A DNA stretch of 64,000 bases. Source: Candidatus Woesearchaeota archaeon (GTDB lineage: Archaea; Nanobdellota; Nanobdellia; Woesearchaeales; DSVV01). Position 1 is the stretch's first letter. Each line of letters starts with the position of its first letter. Shown here piece after piece: positions 24,423 through 32,850 of the stretch. A model generated the notes under the pieces. It did not search any database and was not told where the DNA came from. It saw only the letters and a program-made list of their open reading frames with translations. Both the position numbers and the translations under genes were made by a program. The stretch lies in assembly GCA_018657385.1 (NCBI GenBank), contig JABHXF010000033.1:1-64000 (forward strand), read 5' to 3'.

Positions 24423-25526
24423 TTACGTGAAAAAAGGACTTAAAGATGGCCATTTTCTAATAACTTCATCATATTCATCTTTTCCTATTTCTAAATTTTT
24501 ATCAACTACTTTTTTTATTAATAATTTCTGCATAACTGAAGTATCTACACCTAAAAATTCTGCCCAATCTTTGCCCATTGTTTGTAATAATTCATCAACT
24601 TTGTCGGTACGTTCATACCAACTAATATCATCTCCATTAGGTAATTGTGCTGTTTTTTTAATTGTGGTTTCAATTCTTTTTTCAATAATTTCTCCAATTC
24701 CACTTACCATGTGCACTATTCTTTCTACTGGAAAACAAGGATTTAAAAGGTATCCATCAATGTTGTTAAATAAGCTTTGTGATCTGCCTTGTGGAAGGTT
24801 AAATTCAATTTTATTAGGATCATTATCGTCTGCTGCCATCCAATTATCCCAAACTATGCTTCCTCTTCCATTTTTATAATCAGGAACATCTTCAGAAGTA
24901 ATTGATCTACAATATGATTTTGTTCCTGTAAATATTAATCCAATTGAGGGTGGTGTATTTTCATTTAATATTCTATGTTTCTGCTCTAAAGTGTTTTTTG
25001 ATCCGTAATATTCTGTTGGACAAATCATTTTTAATATTCCAGGGTAATTATCAGCAATCTTACAGGCAAGATAAGCTTGTTTTTCAACTTCAATCTTTGA
25101 ATCTCCTCCTGGGCTATCATCGAGTAAAAGAGAAATTCCAGATACACCTAACTCTAAAAGCTTTTCAATAACATTAAAAATTCCTTTCTCATTTTTACCC
25201 CAACCAGGATGATAAGTTGTCCATGGTTCATGTGTTCCTGGTGCAATTCCCCATATGAATTCAATTCCATTATCTTTTGCTACAGAAAAAGTTTCTTTCC
25301 ATTGTTCTAAATCTACTATTAATTCTGGATTATAAGCTCTTTCATAAATTCCATTTTTTCCTTCTCTGAAATGTTTAGGATCATAAACATAAGTATTAAG
25401 CTTTTTTTTGCCCATAAACTCTAAAAGTTTAATTCTTTTGTTAGGATTAAATTCTCCATGCCTACCATTAACTGAATGTTTGGAAATCCAATAAAATCCT
25501 TCTACTATTCCTTTATAACTTACCAT
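24423..25526 (-). CDS. GH84-like beta-N-acetylglucosaminidase (O-GlcNAcase family)
   Basis: The 367-residue protein matches the catalytic domain of GH84. GIVEGFYWISKHSVNGR lies at the start, TYVYDPKHF near 45 and WGIAPGTHEPW near 90. The double-Asp catalytic pair is in ISLLLDDSPGGD (near 133), followed by CPTEYYG (near 166), FTGTKSYCRSIT (near 195) and VWDNWMAADDND (near 220). There is no signal peptide, so it would act inside the cell or on imported sugars. Family members remove GlcNAc from proteins or glycans by substrate-assisted catalysis. A TATA-like TATATAAAGG lies about 55 nt upstream. Confidence 0.82.
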   Translation of the reverse strand: MVSYKGIVEGFYWISKHSVNGRHGEFNPNKRIKLLEFMGKKKLNTYVYDPKHFREGKNGIYERAYNPELIVDLEQWKETFSVAKDNGIEFIWGIAPGTHEPWTTYHPGWGKNEKGIFNVIEKLLELGVSGISLLLDDSPGGDSKIEVEKQAYLACKIADNYPGILKMICPTEYYGSKNTLEQKHRILNENTPPSIGLIFTGTKSYCRSITSEDVPDYKNGRGSIVWDNWMAADDNDPNKIEFNLPQGRSQSLFNNIDGYLLNPCFPVERIVHMVSGIGEIIEKRIETTIKKTAQLPNGDDISWYERTDKVDELLQTMGKDWAEFLGVDTSVMQKLLIKKVVDKNLEIGKDEYDEVIRKWPSLSPFFT

Positions 25527-25630
25527 TTTATTCTATTACTTTTTATTCTATTATGAAATATAAGTAGAAATTTATCCTTTATATATCAGTGTTGTATTAT
25601 TTACTACAACTTATCTTTAATTAATTGTTT

Positions 25631-25703
25631 TGTCCACTGCTCCATAACCCCTATGCTAGTTGAATTCTTCAATATTAGCCATTATTAGCGTTAGCACTGG
25701 ACA
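25631..25703. other. Hairpin element in the GH84/hef divergent gap
   Basis: Arms TGTCCA-C-TGCT and AGCA-C-TGGACA pair with one C-C mismatch. Inside, GCTA-G-TTGAA-TTC-TTCAA-TAT-TAGC forms a second stem. It lies upstream of the TATA-like box of hef. It may be an operator or a small RNA. The rest of this 297-bp gap shows only promoter-like sequence. Confidence 0.4.
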
Positions 25704-25803
25704 TGTGTCTGTGAGGTTTATAAAGGATAAGAGATAATATTGTAATTGATTATGACATCTTACCACAATATATGCTTAAAATACATCAGAAACTATTAAA
25801 ATC

Positions 25804-25827
25804 ATGGAAAAATCCAATAGACAATGA
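25804..25827 (+). promoter_or_regulatory. Seven-codon upstream ORF overlapping the hef start
   Basis: ATG at 25804 opens MEKSNRQ and ends at a TGA that overlaps the hef ATG as ATGA. A TATA-like ATATATGC lies about 27 nt before 25804, so a leaderless transcript would begin on this ORF and reach hef by termination-reinitiation. It could equally be a chance reading frame. Confidence 0.35.
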
Positions 25828-28037
25828 TAAAAGACTTCAAGCCAAGATTATACCAAGAAACAGTGTTTGCAACTACTGCTGAAAAGAATTGTTTAGTAGT
25901 ATTGCCAACTGGTATGGGTAAAACTCAAATAGCTTTAATGTTAGCTGCACACAGATTAAAACAATATCCTAAATCTAAAATTCTAATAGTAGCTCCAACA
26001 AAACCATTAGTTGAGCAAATTATGAACGTGTTTAAAAAATATTTAGATGTTCCTGATGAAAAAATAACTATGTTTACTGGACATGTTAAGCCAGAAAAAA
26101 GAGTTGAGTTATGGGATTCTTGTCAGGTAATTGCTTCTACTCCACAATCTATTGAAAATGATATTATGGGGAATAAAATTAAACTAGAAGATGTTAGTTT
26201 AATGGTTGTTGATGAAGCTCATAGAGCAACTGGTGAGTATAGTTATGTTTGGTTAGCTAAACAATATGATAAATTAGCTAGGTATCCTAGAATTTTAGCA
26301 TTAACTGCTTCTCCAGGAAGTGATTTTGAAAAAATAAGTGAAGTTCTTATGAATTTATTTATTGAAGAAATAGAAGTTAGAGTTGATACTGATCCTGATG
26401 TTAGACCATATGTTCAAGAGGTTGAGATTGTATGGAAACAGGTTGAGTTAACTGAAGAACTAAAACAAATACAAAAGTTTTTGCAAGATTGTTTTAAAAC
26501 AAAAGTTAAGGATTTAAAAAATTTAGGTTATCTTGATGAGTCTCAAATGAATTTGCAAAGTAAATTAGATATAATTAAATTACAAGCACATTTACAGGCA
26601 GAATTAGCCCAAGGAAATAGGGATTTTTCAGTTCTAAAATCATTAAGTGTTGCAGCAGAAGCATTAAAAGTTCAGCATGCTGTTGAATTATTAGAAACAC
26701 AAGGTATAACAGCATTAAAAGTTTATTTAGAAGATATACAAGCACAATCTAGGACAACAAAAACAAAAGCAGTGCAAAATTTAGTAAAAGATATTTATTT
26801 TAGATCTGCGCTAATAAAAACAAGAAGTTTGAGTGAACAAAATATAGAACATCCTAAAATAAATGAATTAAAAAAATATTTAACAGAAAAAGTTATAATC
26901 TTAGAAAATAAAAATTATAAAGCAATTTTATTTAGTCAGTATCGAGATAGTTGTGAGAAAATTGTTAATTTGTTAAATGAAGCAGGTATTTCTGCTAAAT
27001 TATTTGTTGGGCAAGCTCATAAAAGGCAAAAAGGTCTTAGCCAAAAAAAACAAATTGAAATGTTAAATGAATTTAGAGCAGGGGAATTTCAAGTTTTAGT
27101 TTCTAGTTCAGTTGGTGAAGAAGGATTAGATATTCCACAAGTTGATGAAGTTATTTTTTATGAGCCAATTCCTTCTGCAATTAGACAAATTCAACGTCGT
27201 GGAAGAACTGGCAGACAAGAAAAAGGTTTAGTTACAATTTTCTTAACAAAAGATACAAGAGATGTTGGTTATAGATGGAGTGCTCATCATAAAGAAAAAA
27301 GAATGTATAGAGTTCTTCAAGATGTTAAGAAAAATTTGGCATTTGCAAATATTAAAAAAAGTAATACCAAATTAACAGATTATATTTCTAAGAATGATGG
27401 AATCAAAATTTATGTTGATCATAGAGAAAAAGGGAATCATGTTATTAAAGAGTTGATTGAATTAGGTGTTTCAATTCAATTGGAAAAGCTTGATACTGCA
27501 GATTATGTTTTAGGAAGTAATGTTTGTGTTGAATTTAAATCACAAGAAGATTTTGTAGATAGTTTATTAGATGGTAGATTGTTTCAACAACTTAAAGCAA
27601 TGAAAGATAATTTTTTAAAACCAATTATTCTTGTGGAAGGTAGTAAAGATCTGTATAGTATTAAAAATATTCATCATAATTCTATTAGAGGGATGTTGAG
27701 TAGTATTGCTGTTGACTTTTCTATTCCTGTTATTTATTCTAAGACATTTAGAGAAAGTGCTGCTTTGTTAGTTGCAATGGCAAAAAGAGAGCAAGAAAAA
27801 TGTGGAAAAAATTTTTCATTTCATGGTGCAAGAAAGCCAGCCTCATTTAAAGAACAACAAGAATATTTAGTAAGTGCATTGCCAGGTGTTGGTCCAAGTT
27901 TAGCAAAACAATTGTTAAAGAAGTTTGGAAGTATTAAGAAAATAATGGGTGCTTCTGAAGAAAAGCTGAAAAAGGTAGAAATGTTAGGGGATAAAAAAGC
28001 AAAACAGATTAGGGATATTGTTGGGGGAGAGTATTGA
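25824..28037 (+). CDS. hef: Hef helicase/nuclease (XPF/FANCM family)
   Basis: Hef unwinds and cleaves stalled forks and flap structures. The 737 residues comprise an SF2 helicase (LPTGMGKT near 28, VVDEAHRATG near 128, LTASPGS near 158, QIQRRGRTGR near 453), an ERCC4 nuclease (YVDHREKGNHV near 533, YVLGSNVCVEFKS near 563) and two C-terminal helix-hairpin-helix motifs (LPGVGPSLAKQLL near 691). The usual ERK of the nuclease is EFK, so the Arg is replaced by Phe while Glu and Lys remain. The start overlaps a seven-codon upstream ORF. Confidence 0.94.
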   Translation: MIKDFKPRLYQETVFATTAEKNCLVVLPTGMGKTQIALMLAAHRLKQYPKSKILIVAPTKPLVEQIMNVFKKYLDVPDEKITMFTGHVKPEKRVELWDSCQVIASTPQSIENDIMGNKIKLEDVSLMVVDEAHRATGEYSYVWLAKQYDKLARYPRILALTASPGSDFEKISEVLMNLFIEEIEVRVDTDPDVRPYVQEVEIVWKQVELTEELKQIQKFLQDCFKTKVKDLKNLGYLDESQMNLQSKLDIIKLQAHLQAELAQGNRDFSVLKSLSVAAEALKVQHAVELLETQGITALKVYLEDIQAQSRTTKTKAVQNLVKDIYFRSALIKTRSLSEQNIEHPKINELKKYLTEKVIILENKNYKAILFSQYRDSCEKIVNLLNEAGISAKLFVGQAHKRQKGLSQKKQIEMLNEFRAGEFQVLVSSSVGEEGLDIPQVDEVIFYEPIPSAIRQIQRRGRTGRQEKGLVTIFLTKDTRDVGYRWSAHHKEKRMYRVLQDVKKNLAFANIKKSNTKLTDYISKNDGIKIYVDHREKGNHVIKELIELGVSIQLEKLDTADYVLGSNVCVEFKSQEDFVDSLLDGRLFQQLKAMKDNFLKPIILVEGSKDLYSIKNIHHNSIRGMLSSIAVDFSIPVIYSKTFRESAALLVAMAKREQEKCGKNFSFHGARKPASFKEQQEYLVSALPGVGPSLAKQLLKKFGSIKKIMGASEEKLKKVEMLGDKKAKQIRDIVGGEY

Positions 28038-28100
28038 TTAACTTTTTAAACTTAACATGACTTCTTTCTTATAATGTTGGGGTATAGTGATATAAGGGAT

Positions 28101-28832
28101 ATGGGTATTGTTTCTTTATTATCTTTGTTTTTACTAGGTGCAGCTCCATCTCCAAGAATTGAGACTGACCAACGTTTGTTAGAAGCAATGCAAGATGAAA
28201 TATCAATTGTAGTTGAAGAATCTTTTCAAAGATTTGAAGATCAGGATATAAATAAACAAATAAAATCAAAAATAATAACAACAGTTGAATTAATGCCTGC
28301 TGTTTATCAAAATATAGCTACTAATTCCTTTTTTTTTGTATCAAATGGTGGGGATGATCTTAGTGGATTATGTGATTGGAAAACAGAAAGTGTTTGTTAT
28401 GAAGCTGGGAACTTTTTTGTGTATGCAGAAAAAATTGATACTATAAATAAAGATTTAGCATATGTTTTAGCTGATATTTATTATAGTAGTATACCAAGAA
28501 AACAAAAAATAAATTTAGAAAGAAAATTAAAAACATATTTACATAGTGACAAAGAACCAAAAGATTTTGATGCATGGAAAGGGAATAGTAAAGGACCAGG
28601 ATTTTGGTTATTATATCCAGAAGCAACAAACTCTGTTGAAGAATTAGTGATAAGTTATGTTACCGATGTCTATGGGAATGATGGAAATGATACAGTATAT
28701 TTATTAAAAGGGGGATATAAAGGTAATGTTATTAGAATTTTTGATCATATGGAAAAGTTTGGTTTCTTAGGAACTGAAGATGAGGCTTTGAAAACAAGAG
28801 CTGATTTAGAATATAGGGGTAATGTTGGATAG
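28101..28832 (+). CDS. Exported hypothetical protein
   Basis: The 243-residue protein starts MGIVSLLSLFLLGAAPS, a short signal peptide or anchor. The remaining ~225 residues are soluble and mixed alpha/beta. It carries two Cys near 98 and 105 (GLCDWKTESVCYEAG) that could pair outside the cell, and an aromatic GPGFWLLYPEA near 165. A start nine codons earlier at 28074 is possible but would weaken the signal. No family is recognised. Confidence 0.6.
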   Translation: MGIVSLLSLFLLGAAPSPRIETDQRLLEAMQDEISIVVEESFQRFEDQDINKQIKSKIITTVELMPAVYQNIATNSFFFVSNGGDDLSGLCDWKTESVCYEAGNFFVYAEKIDTINKDLAYVLADIYYSSIPRKQKINLERKLKTYLHSDKEPKDFDAWKGNSKGPGFWLLYPEATNSVEELVISYVTDVYGNDGNDTVYLLKGGYKGNVIRIFDHMEKFGFLGTEDEALKTRADLEYRGNVG

Positions 28833-28902
28833 GGAAGTTTTTTCTTTTATACATCTTTTCTTTTATACATCATACATATATTAAACTATTAAATATGTCA
28901 GT

Positions 28903-29016
28903 ATACCACCAGTCTATTAACTGGTGGTATTCTGAGCATGCTCAAGAACCACTGTTATTGTATTTTTAGATGAAGCTTTTGCTTCATGCCATCGGTCTAT
29001 TGACCAGTGGTTCTTG
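28903..29016. other. Two adjacent strong hairpins sharing ACTGGTGG/CCAGTGG sequence
   Basis: Hairpin A is ATACCACCAGT/ACTGGTGGTAT (28903-28930, 11 bp, perfect). Hairpin B has 12-bp perfect arms CAAGAACCACTG/CAGTGGTTCTTG (28943-29016) that enclose ATGAAGC-TTTT-GCTTCAT and GGTC-TATT-GACC. GGTCTATTGACC and AGTCTATTAACT are related loops. A TATA-like TTTATAAA at 29037-29044 lies downstream, so the hairpins are not in the next gene's leader. Confidence 0.6.
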
Positions 29017-29079
29017 ACATATAAAAAATCAAAACATTTATAAAGTAATTTCTTAATAGTGAGCGTAGGTGTAAAAAAG

Positions 29080-29661
29080 ATGTCTGAAGCTACAGTATTT
29101 GGAGGAGTCATTGTATTCCTTGAAAAATTAGGTGTGTATGAAATAATTCTACCCTTCTTATTAGTTTTTACTATTGTTTATGCTGTTTTTGAACGTACTA
29201 GAGTATTTGGAACTGAAGAAGTTGATGGTGTAAAATATGGTAAGAAAAGTTTAAATGCAATGGTTGCTTTTGTTACAGCATTTCTTGTTATTGCAAGTTC
29301 ACAGCTTGTTGCAATTATTAATGAAAGTTTATCTAAAATTGTTTTATTGATTTTAATGGTTATTTGTTTTTTGGTTTTAATTGGAACTTTTTTTTCAGAG
29401 GAGGAAGAAGTAATTTTAGAAGGTGGATGGAGAACTTTTTTTATGGTGATTATGTTTATAGGGGTTATTTTAATATTCATGAGTGCTATAAAAACTGAGG
29501 GTGGTAATTCTTGGTTAGGTAGCTCAATTGATTATTTGAAAGCAAACTTTGGAAGCACAGGTGTTAGTGCGTTAATACTCATTATTGTTATTATTGTTTT
29601 TATGGCTTATATAGTAAAAGATCCTAAGCCAGCAATTAAAAAAGATAAAAAAGAAGAATAG
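29080..29661 (+). CDS. Membrane protein, paralogue 1 of 3
   Basis: The 193-residue protein has about four hydrophobic segments. Near the N-terminus it has ILPFLLVFTIVYAVFERTRVFG, then a soluble loop with an Asn-x-Met-Val motif, further helices, an acidic loop (SEEEEV) and a Lys/Glu tail. AGGTG precedes the ATG at 29080; an earlier GTG at 29059 is less likely. The same pattern recurs in the next two genes, spaced 12 and 9 bp apart, so the three form one operon and probably one membrane complex. Function unknown. Confidence 0.7.
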   Translation: MSEATVFGGVIVFLEKLGVYEIILPFLLVFTIVYAVFERTRVFGTEEVDGVKYGKKSLNAMVAFVTAFLVIASSQLVAIINESLSKIVLLILMVICFLVLIGTFFSEEEEVILEGGWRTFFMVIMFIGVILIFMSAIKTEGGNSWLGSSIDYLKANFGSTGVSALILIIVIIVFMAYIVKDPKPAIKKDKKEE

Positions 29662-29673
29662 GAGGATGATATT

Positions 29674-30270
29674 ATGCCATCTTATGGTATTGCACAAAGG
29701 TTCCTTATTTGGTTGGAACATGCAGGATTGACTGATGCAATTTTACCGTTTTTGTTAATCTTTACAGTAATTTTTGCAGTTTTTCAGAAAACAAACATTT
29801 TCGGTGAAAACAAAAAAAATATGAATGTTATGGTGGCATTATTTATGTCTCTTATGACTGTTGTACCTCATGTTATGGGTCGTTACCCAGCAAATGCAGA
29901 TCCAGTTTTGATTATGAATCAAGCTCTACCTAATATCTCTGTATTAGCAGTAGCCATTATTATGGGTTTATTGTTAATTGGTATTTTTGGAGGAAAAGCA
30001 AGTTGGATTGGTGGTACATTCTCTGGAATTATTGCTTTAATGGCATTTGCTTCAATTGTATACTTCTTTGGTTCAGCAGCTGGATGGTGGACTAGTTTCC
30101 ATGGTGGTTGGTGGAATAGTGATGTTACTGTTGCAATTATTGTAATATTGATATTTGCGTTAATAATATGGTTTATTACAAAAGAAGAATCAACTTCACA
30201 ATCAACAGGTGCATTAAGAAATGTGATTGATGAAGTGGGTAATTTCTTCAAAGGTGGCGGAGGGAAATAG
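29674..30270 (+). CDS. Membrane protein, paralogue 2 of 3
   Basis: The 198-residue protein carries the shared motif AILPFLLIFTVIFAVFQKT followed by FG, then NMNVMVALFMSLMTVVP, a Trp-rich extracellular-looking loop (GWWTSFHGGWW near 140) and a cytoplasmic tail after the last helix. GGAGG lies just before the ATG region at 29661-29665. It sits between two paralogues and shares order and spacing with them. Confidence 0.72.
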   Translation: MPSYGIAQRFLIWLEHAGLTDAILPFLLIFTVIFAVFQKTNIFGENKKNMNVMVALFMSLMTVVPHVMGRYPANADPVLIMNQALPNISVLAVAIIMGLLLIGIFGGKASWIGGTFSGIIALMAFASIVYFFGSAAGWWTSFHGGWWNSDVTVAIIVILIFALIIWFITKEESTSQSTGALRNVIDEVGNFFKGGGGK

Positions 30271-30279
30271 GAGAATAAA

Positions 30280-30921
30280 ATGGCAACACCAATGATGGAT
30301 GTATCCATGTTAAATTATTTTTCACCTATTTTTATCTTTGTTTTAATTTTTGCATTTGTATACGGTGCATTGCATAAAACAAGGGTATTTGGTAGTAATA
30401 AGATGTTGTCTGGAATCATTGGTTTAATCATTGCTTTAATTTTTGTTTTAATTACTCCTTTAACAAAAGTGGTGTTAATAATTGCACCATGGTTTAGTAT
30501 TTTATTTATTTTTCTTATATTTGTAATAGTTGTGTTTAAAATATTTGGTGCAACTGATGATAATATTACAACTGTAATTAGAAAATCAGGATTATTACAA
30601 TGGACATTAATTATTATCTGTTTTATTATTGCAGTTGGTGCATTAGCTGCTGTATTTGGTCAGCAAAGTTTAGAAGAAGGCTATGGCACACAACAACCAG
30701 GAATAGGAGAAGGTGGCGAAGTTAGCATAGAGGGAGAAGTTATTTCAGTTGGTGCTCCTGGTTATCAACATGCAGGAACTTCAACAGCTTCTGGTAATTA
30801 TGGTAGTAATGTTGCAGCAACTCTGTATCATCCAAAAACCTTAGGTGTTATATTTATTCTAATAATAGCAGCACTAGCTGGTGGAATGTTAACTGGCAGA
30901 ATGGCACCAAGTTGGCCTTAG
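30280..30921 (+). CDS. Membrane protein, paralogue 3 of 3
   Basis: The 213-residue protein has the shared segment FSPIFIFVLIFAFVYGALHKT plus FG near the start, three more central helices, a Gly/Glu-rich linker (near 130-175) and an extra C-terminal helix with LAGGMLTGRMAP. It is the most divergent of the three and the only one with the long linker. GGAG and nine bases separate it from paralogue 2. It may link the other two to an external partner. Confidence 0.7.
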   Translation: MATPMMDVSMLNYFSPIFIFVLIFAFVYGALHKTRVFGSNKMLSGIIGLIIALIFVLITPLTKVVLIIAPWFSILFIFLIFVIVVFKIFGATDDNITTVIRKSGLLQWTLIIICFIIAVGALAAVFGQQSLEEGYGTQQPGIGEGGEVSIEGEVISVGAPGYQHAGTSTASGNYGSNVAATLYHPKTLGVIFILIIAALAGGMLTGRMAPSWP

Positions 30922-31111
30922 ATATTAATTCTTAATTTTTTATATTATATTTTATTCCTATTACTTTCATCCCCACCAAACAATTAATTCTTTAATATAG
31001 TATAATAAAGTAGTATAAAAAACTAAATATTTATATATTGGTATATGTAATAAGTATACTAGTTTAGTACAGGCTATGATAAATTAAACAACAAAAAAGG
31101 TGTGATATATT

Positions 31112-32404
31112 ATGAAAATTCAATTTTTAGGCTCTGCACAGGAAGTAGGAAGAAGTTGTATAGTGGTAAATGACTGGATGTTATTTGATGCCGGCATTAA
31201 AATAGGTAAAGGAGCAAGTGAACATCCTCAAGATTTTTCTGAAAAAGATATTAAAGCAGTATTCATTAGCCATGCACACCTTGATCATACTGGGGCATTG
31301 CCATTATTAAATCATATGGGATTAAGATGTGTAATTTATGCAACTAAGATGACAAGAGCAATAACAAAAATATTGCTGGCAGATTCTATTCATATTGAAG
31401 AAATCAAAGGTCAACATCCAGCTTATACAGAAGAAAATATTAATAATATTCTTAGTTATTTTAGTTATACAGATTTTAACAGATGGTATGAAGAAAAAAG
31501 TATTAACATGAGATACAAATTCTATAATGCTGGACACATTCCAGGAAGTGCATCAATTCTTGTTGAATTTGATGACAGCAATAAAGGAGGGCAAAGAAGG
31601 AAAATATTTTACACAGGAGATATTAATGCAACTGATACTAATTTAATGCAAGGTTTAACATATCAAAAAGATAAGGATCTAAGAAATGTAGATGTAATGA
31701 TATCTGAAACAACTTATGGTGGTAGAGATCATCCTAATAGAGAAGAACAAGAGAATGAATTTTTAAAAATAATAAGTTATACTCTTAATAATCATGGTTC
31801 TGTATTAATTCCAGCTTTTGCAGTAGGGAGATCACAAGAAATTTTATTGATGTTAGCTAAGAAGAATTTTAATGTACCTATTTATTTAGACGGGATGGGT
31901 AAAAAAGTAACAGACCTTTGCCTAAATCAAAATAAATTTGTAAGAGATGGAAAGGCATTCCGAAAAGCAATTGATAAAGTCGAATATATTAAAGATCATA
32001 AACAAAGAAAAAGAATAGTACAAAGTCAAGCAATAATAGTTACTACTTCAGGTATGATGGATGGTGGTCCAATAATGGATTATATCAAATATTTTTATCA
32101 TGACAAGAATAATGCAATACTATTAACAGGTTATCAAGCAGAAGAAAGCAATGGCAGAAGATTATTAGAACATGGTTATGTGGAAGTTGATAATAAAACC
32201 TATGATGTTAAAGCTTTTGTTAAGAAATTTGATTTTTCAGCTCATTCTGGACAAAAAGAGTTAATAGAAATGATTAAAGGGATTAATCCTAAACATTTGA
32301 TCTTAAACCATGGTGATCCAGAAGAAATGAATGAGTTTATTTTGAAATTAAAATCAGTAAAGGAAATTCATGTTCCAGTATTAGGAGAGGTTGTGAGAGT
32401 TTAG
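31112..32404 (+). CDS. Beta-CASP metallo-beta-lactamase ribonuclease (aCPSF2-like)
   Basis: The 430-residue enzyme processes RNA ends. Metal-binding motifs are HAHLDHTG (near 54), GHIPGS (near 143) and TGDIN (near 168). The beta-CASP motifs are SETTYGG (near 197), GYQAEESNGRRLLEHG (near 342) and FSAHSGQ (near 373). It lacks the N-terminal KH domains of the termination factor FttA/aCPSF1, so aCPSF2 or RNase J-like roles are more likely. AAAAGGTG precedes the ATG. Confidence 0.92.
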   Translation: MKIQFLGSAQEVGRSCIVVNDWMLFDAGIKIGKGASEHPQDFSEKDIKAVFISHAHLDHTGALPLLNHMGLRCVIYATKMTRAITKILLADSIHIEEIKGQHPAYTEENINNILSYFSYTDFNRWYEEKSINMRYKFYNAGHIPGSASILVEFDDSNKGGQRRKIFYTGDINATDTNLMQGLTYQKDKDLRNVDVMISETTYGGRDHPNREEQENEFLKIISYTLNNHGSVLIPAFAVGRSQEILLMLAKKNFNVPIYLDGMGKKVTDLCLNQNKFVRDGKAFRKAIDKVEYIKDHKQRKRIVQSQAIIVTTSGMMDGGPIMDYIKYFYHDKNNAILLTGYQAEESNGRRLLEHGYVEVDNKTYDVKAFVKKFDFSAHSGQKELIEMIKGINPKHLILNHGDPEEMNEFILKLKSVKEIHVPVLGEVVRV

Positions 32405-32415
32405 AAGGTAAGGAA

Positions 32416-32444
32416 GGTTGGGAAGGTAAAAAAACCTCCTAACC
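32416..32444 (+). terminator. Purine-rich hairpin after the beta-CASP gene
   Basis: GGTTGGGAAGGT pairs with ACCTCCTAACC across an A-rich loop, 12 bp after the stop. It lies in a stretch that is purine-rich before and pyrimidine-rich after. No T-tract follows on the plus strand, so it may stabilise the 3' end or mark processing. Confidence 0.4.
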
Positions 32445-32494
32445 ATCTGAATCATTCAAATCCTCCCAATCTTCAAAAAAAAGAGGTAGACAAA

Positions 32495-32833
32495 ATGAAG
32501 TTAACAGTAAAGGAATTTGTAGAGGCAATAGAAGAAGAAGAGTTATATAAGCTTCAGTATGATCTAAATAAAGGATCAATTGGATTAAAAAGTTTAGTAG
32601 ATGAGAAAATAAAGGCTGTTGAGAACCTACCAAAAAAGTTCTGTGCAGTTTGTGGTGATGGATTAGTAGATAAAGAAGGAACTTTCTCGATTATTTTTAA
32701 GCATGAAAAGTTAAAGAAAAAAGCAAGTTTTTGTGCAATTGATTGTATGGAGTTTTTCATTTCAAAAATTAAGAAAGCAAAAGAGTTAGAACCAAGTAAA
32801 ATAAAGTCAAATATTGAAAGAACAAATGTTTAG
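32495..32833 (+). CDS. Small zinc-binding-like protein
   Basis: This 112-residue protein has an acidic helical N-terminus, then FCAVCGDGLV (near 50) and FCAIDCMEFF (near 80). The four Cys could form one zinc site. GAGGT lies 10 nt before the ATG. It is followed 17 bp later by the Ca2+-type ATPase gene. I do not recognise a named family; a treble-clef or ribbon-like fold is only a guess. Confidence 0.65.
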   Translation: MKLTVKEFVEAIEEEELYKLQYDLNKGSIGLKSLVDEKIKAVENLPKKFCAVCGDGLVDKEGTFSIIFKHEKLKKKASFCAIDCMEFFISKIKKAKELEPSKIKSNIERTNV

Positions 32834-32850
32834 GACTAAATAAACAAAAC

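Noticed and set aside
28441-28629. Minus-strand hydrophobic frame inside the exported protein gene
   Set aside because: It is fully antisense to a better-supported gene and has no ribosome site.
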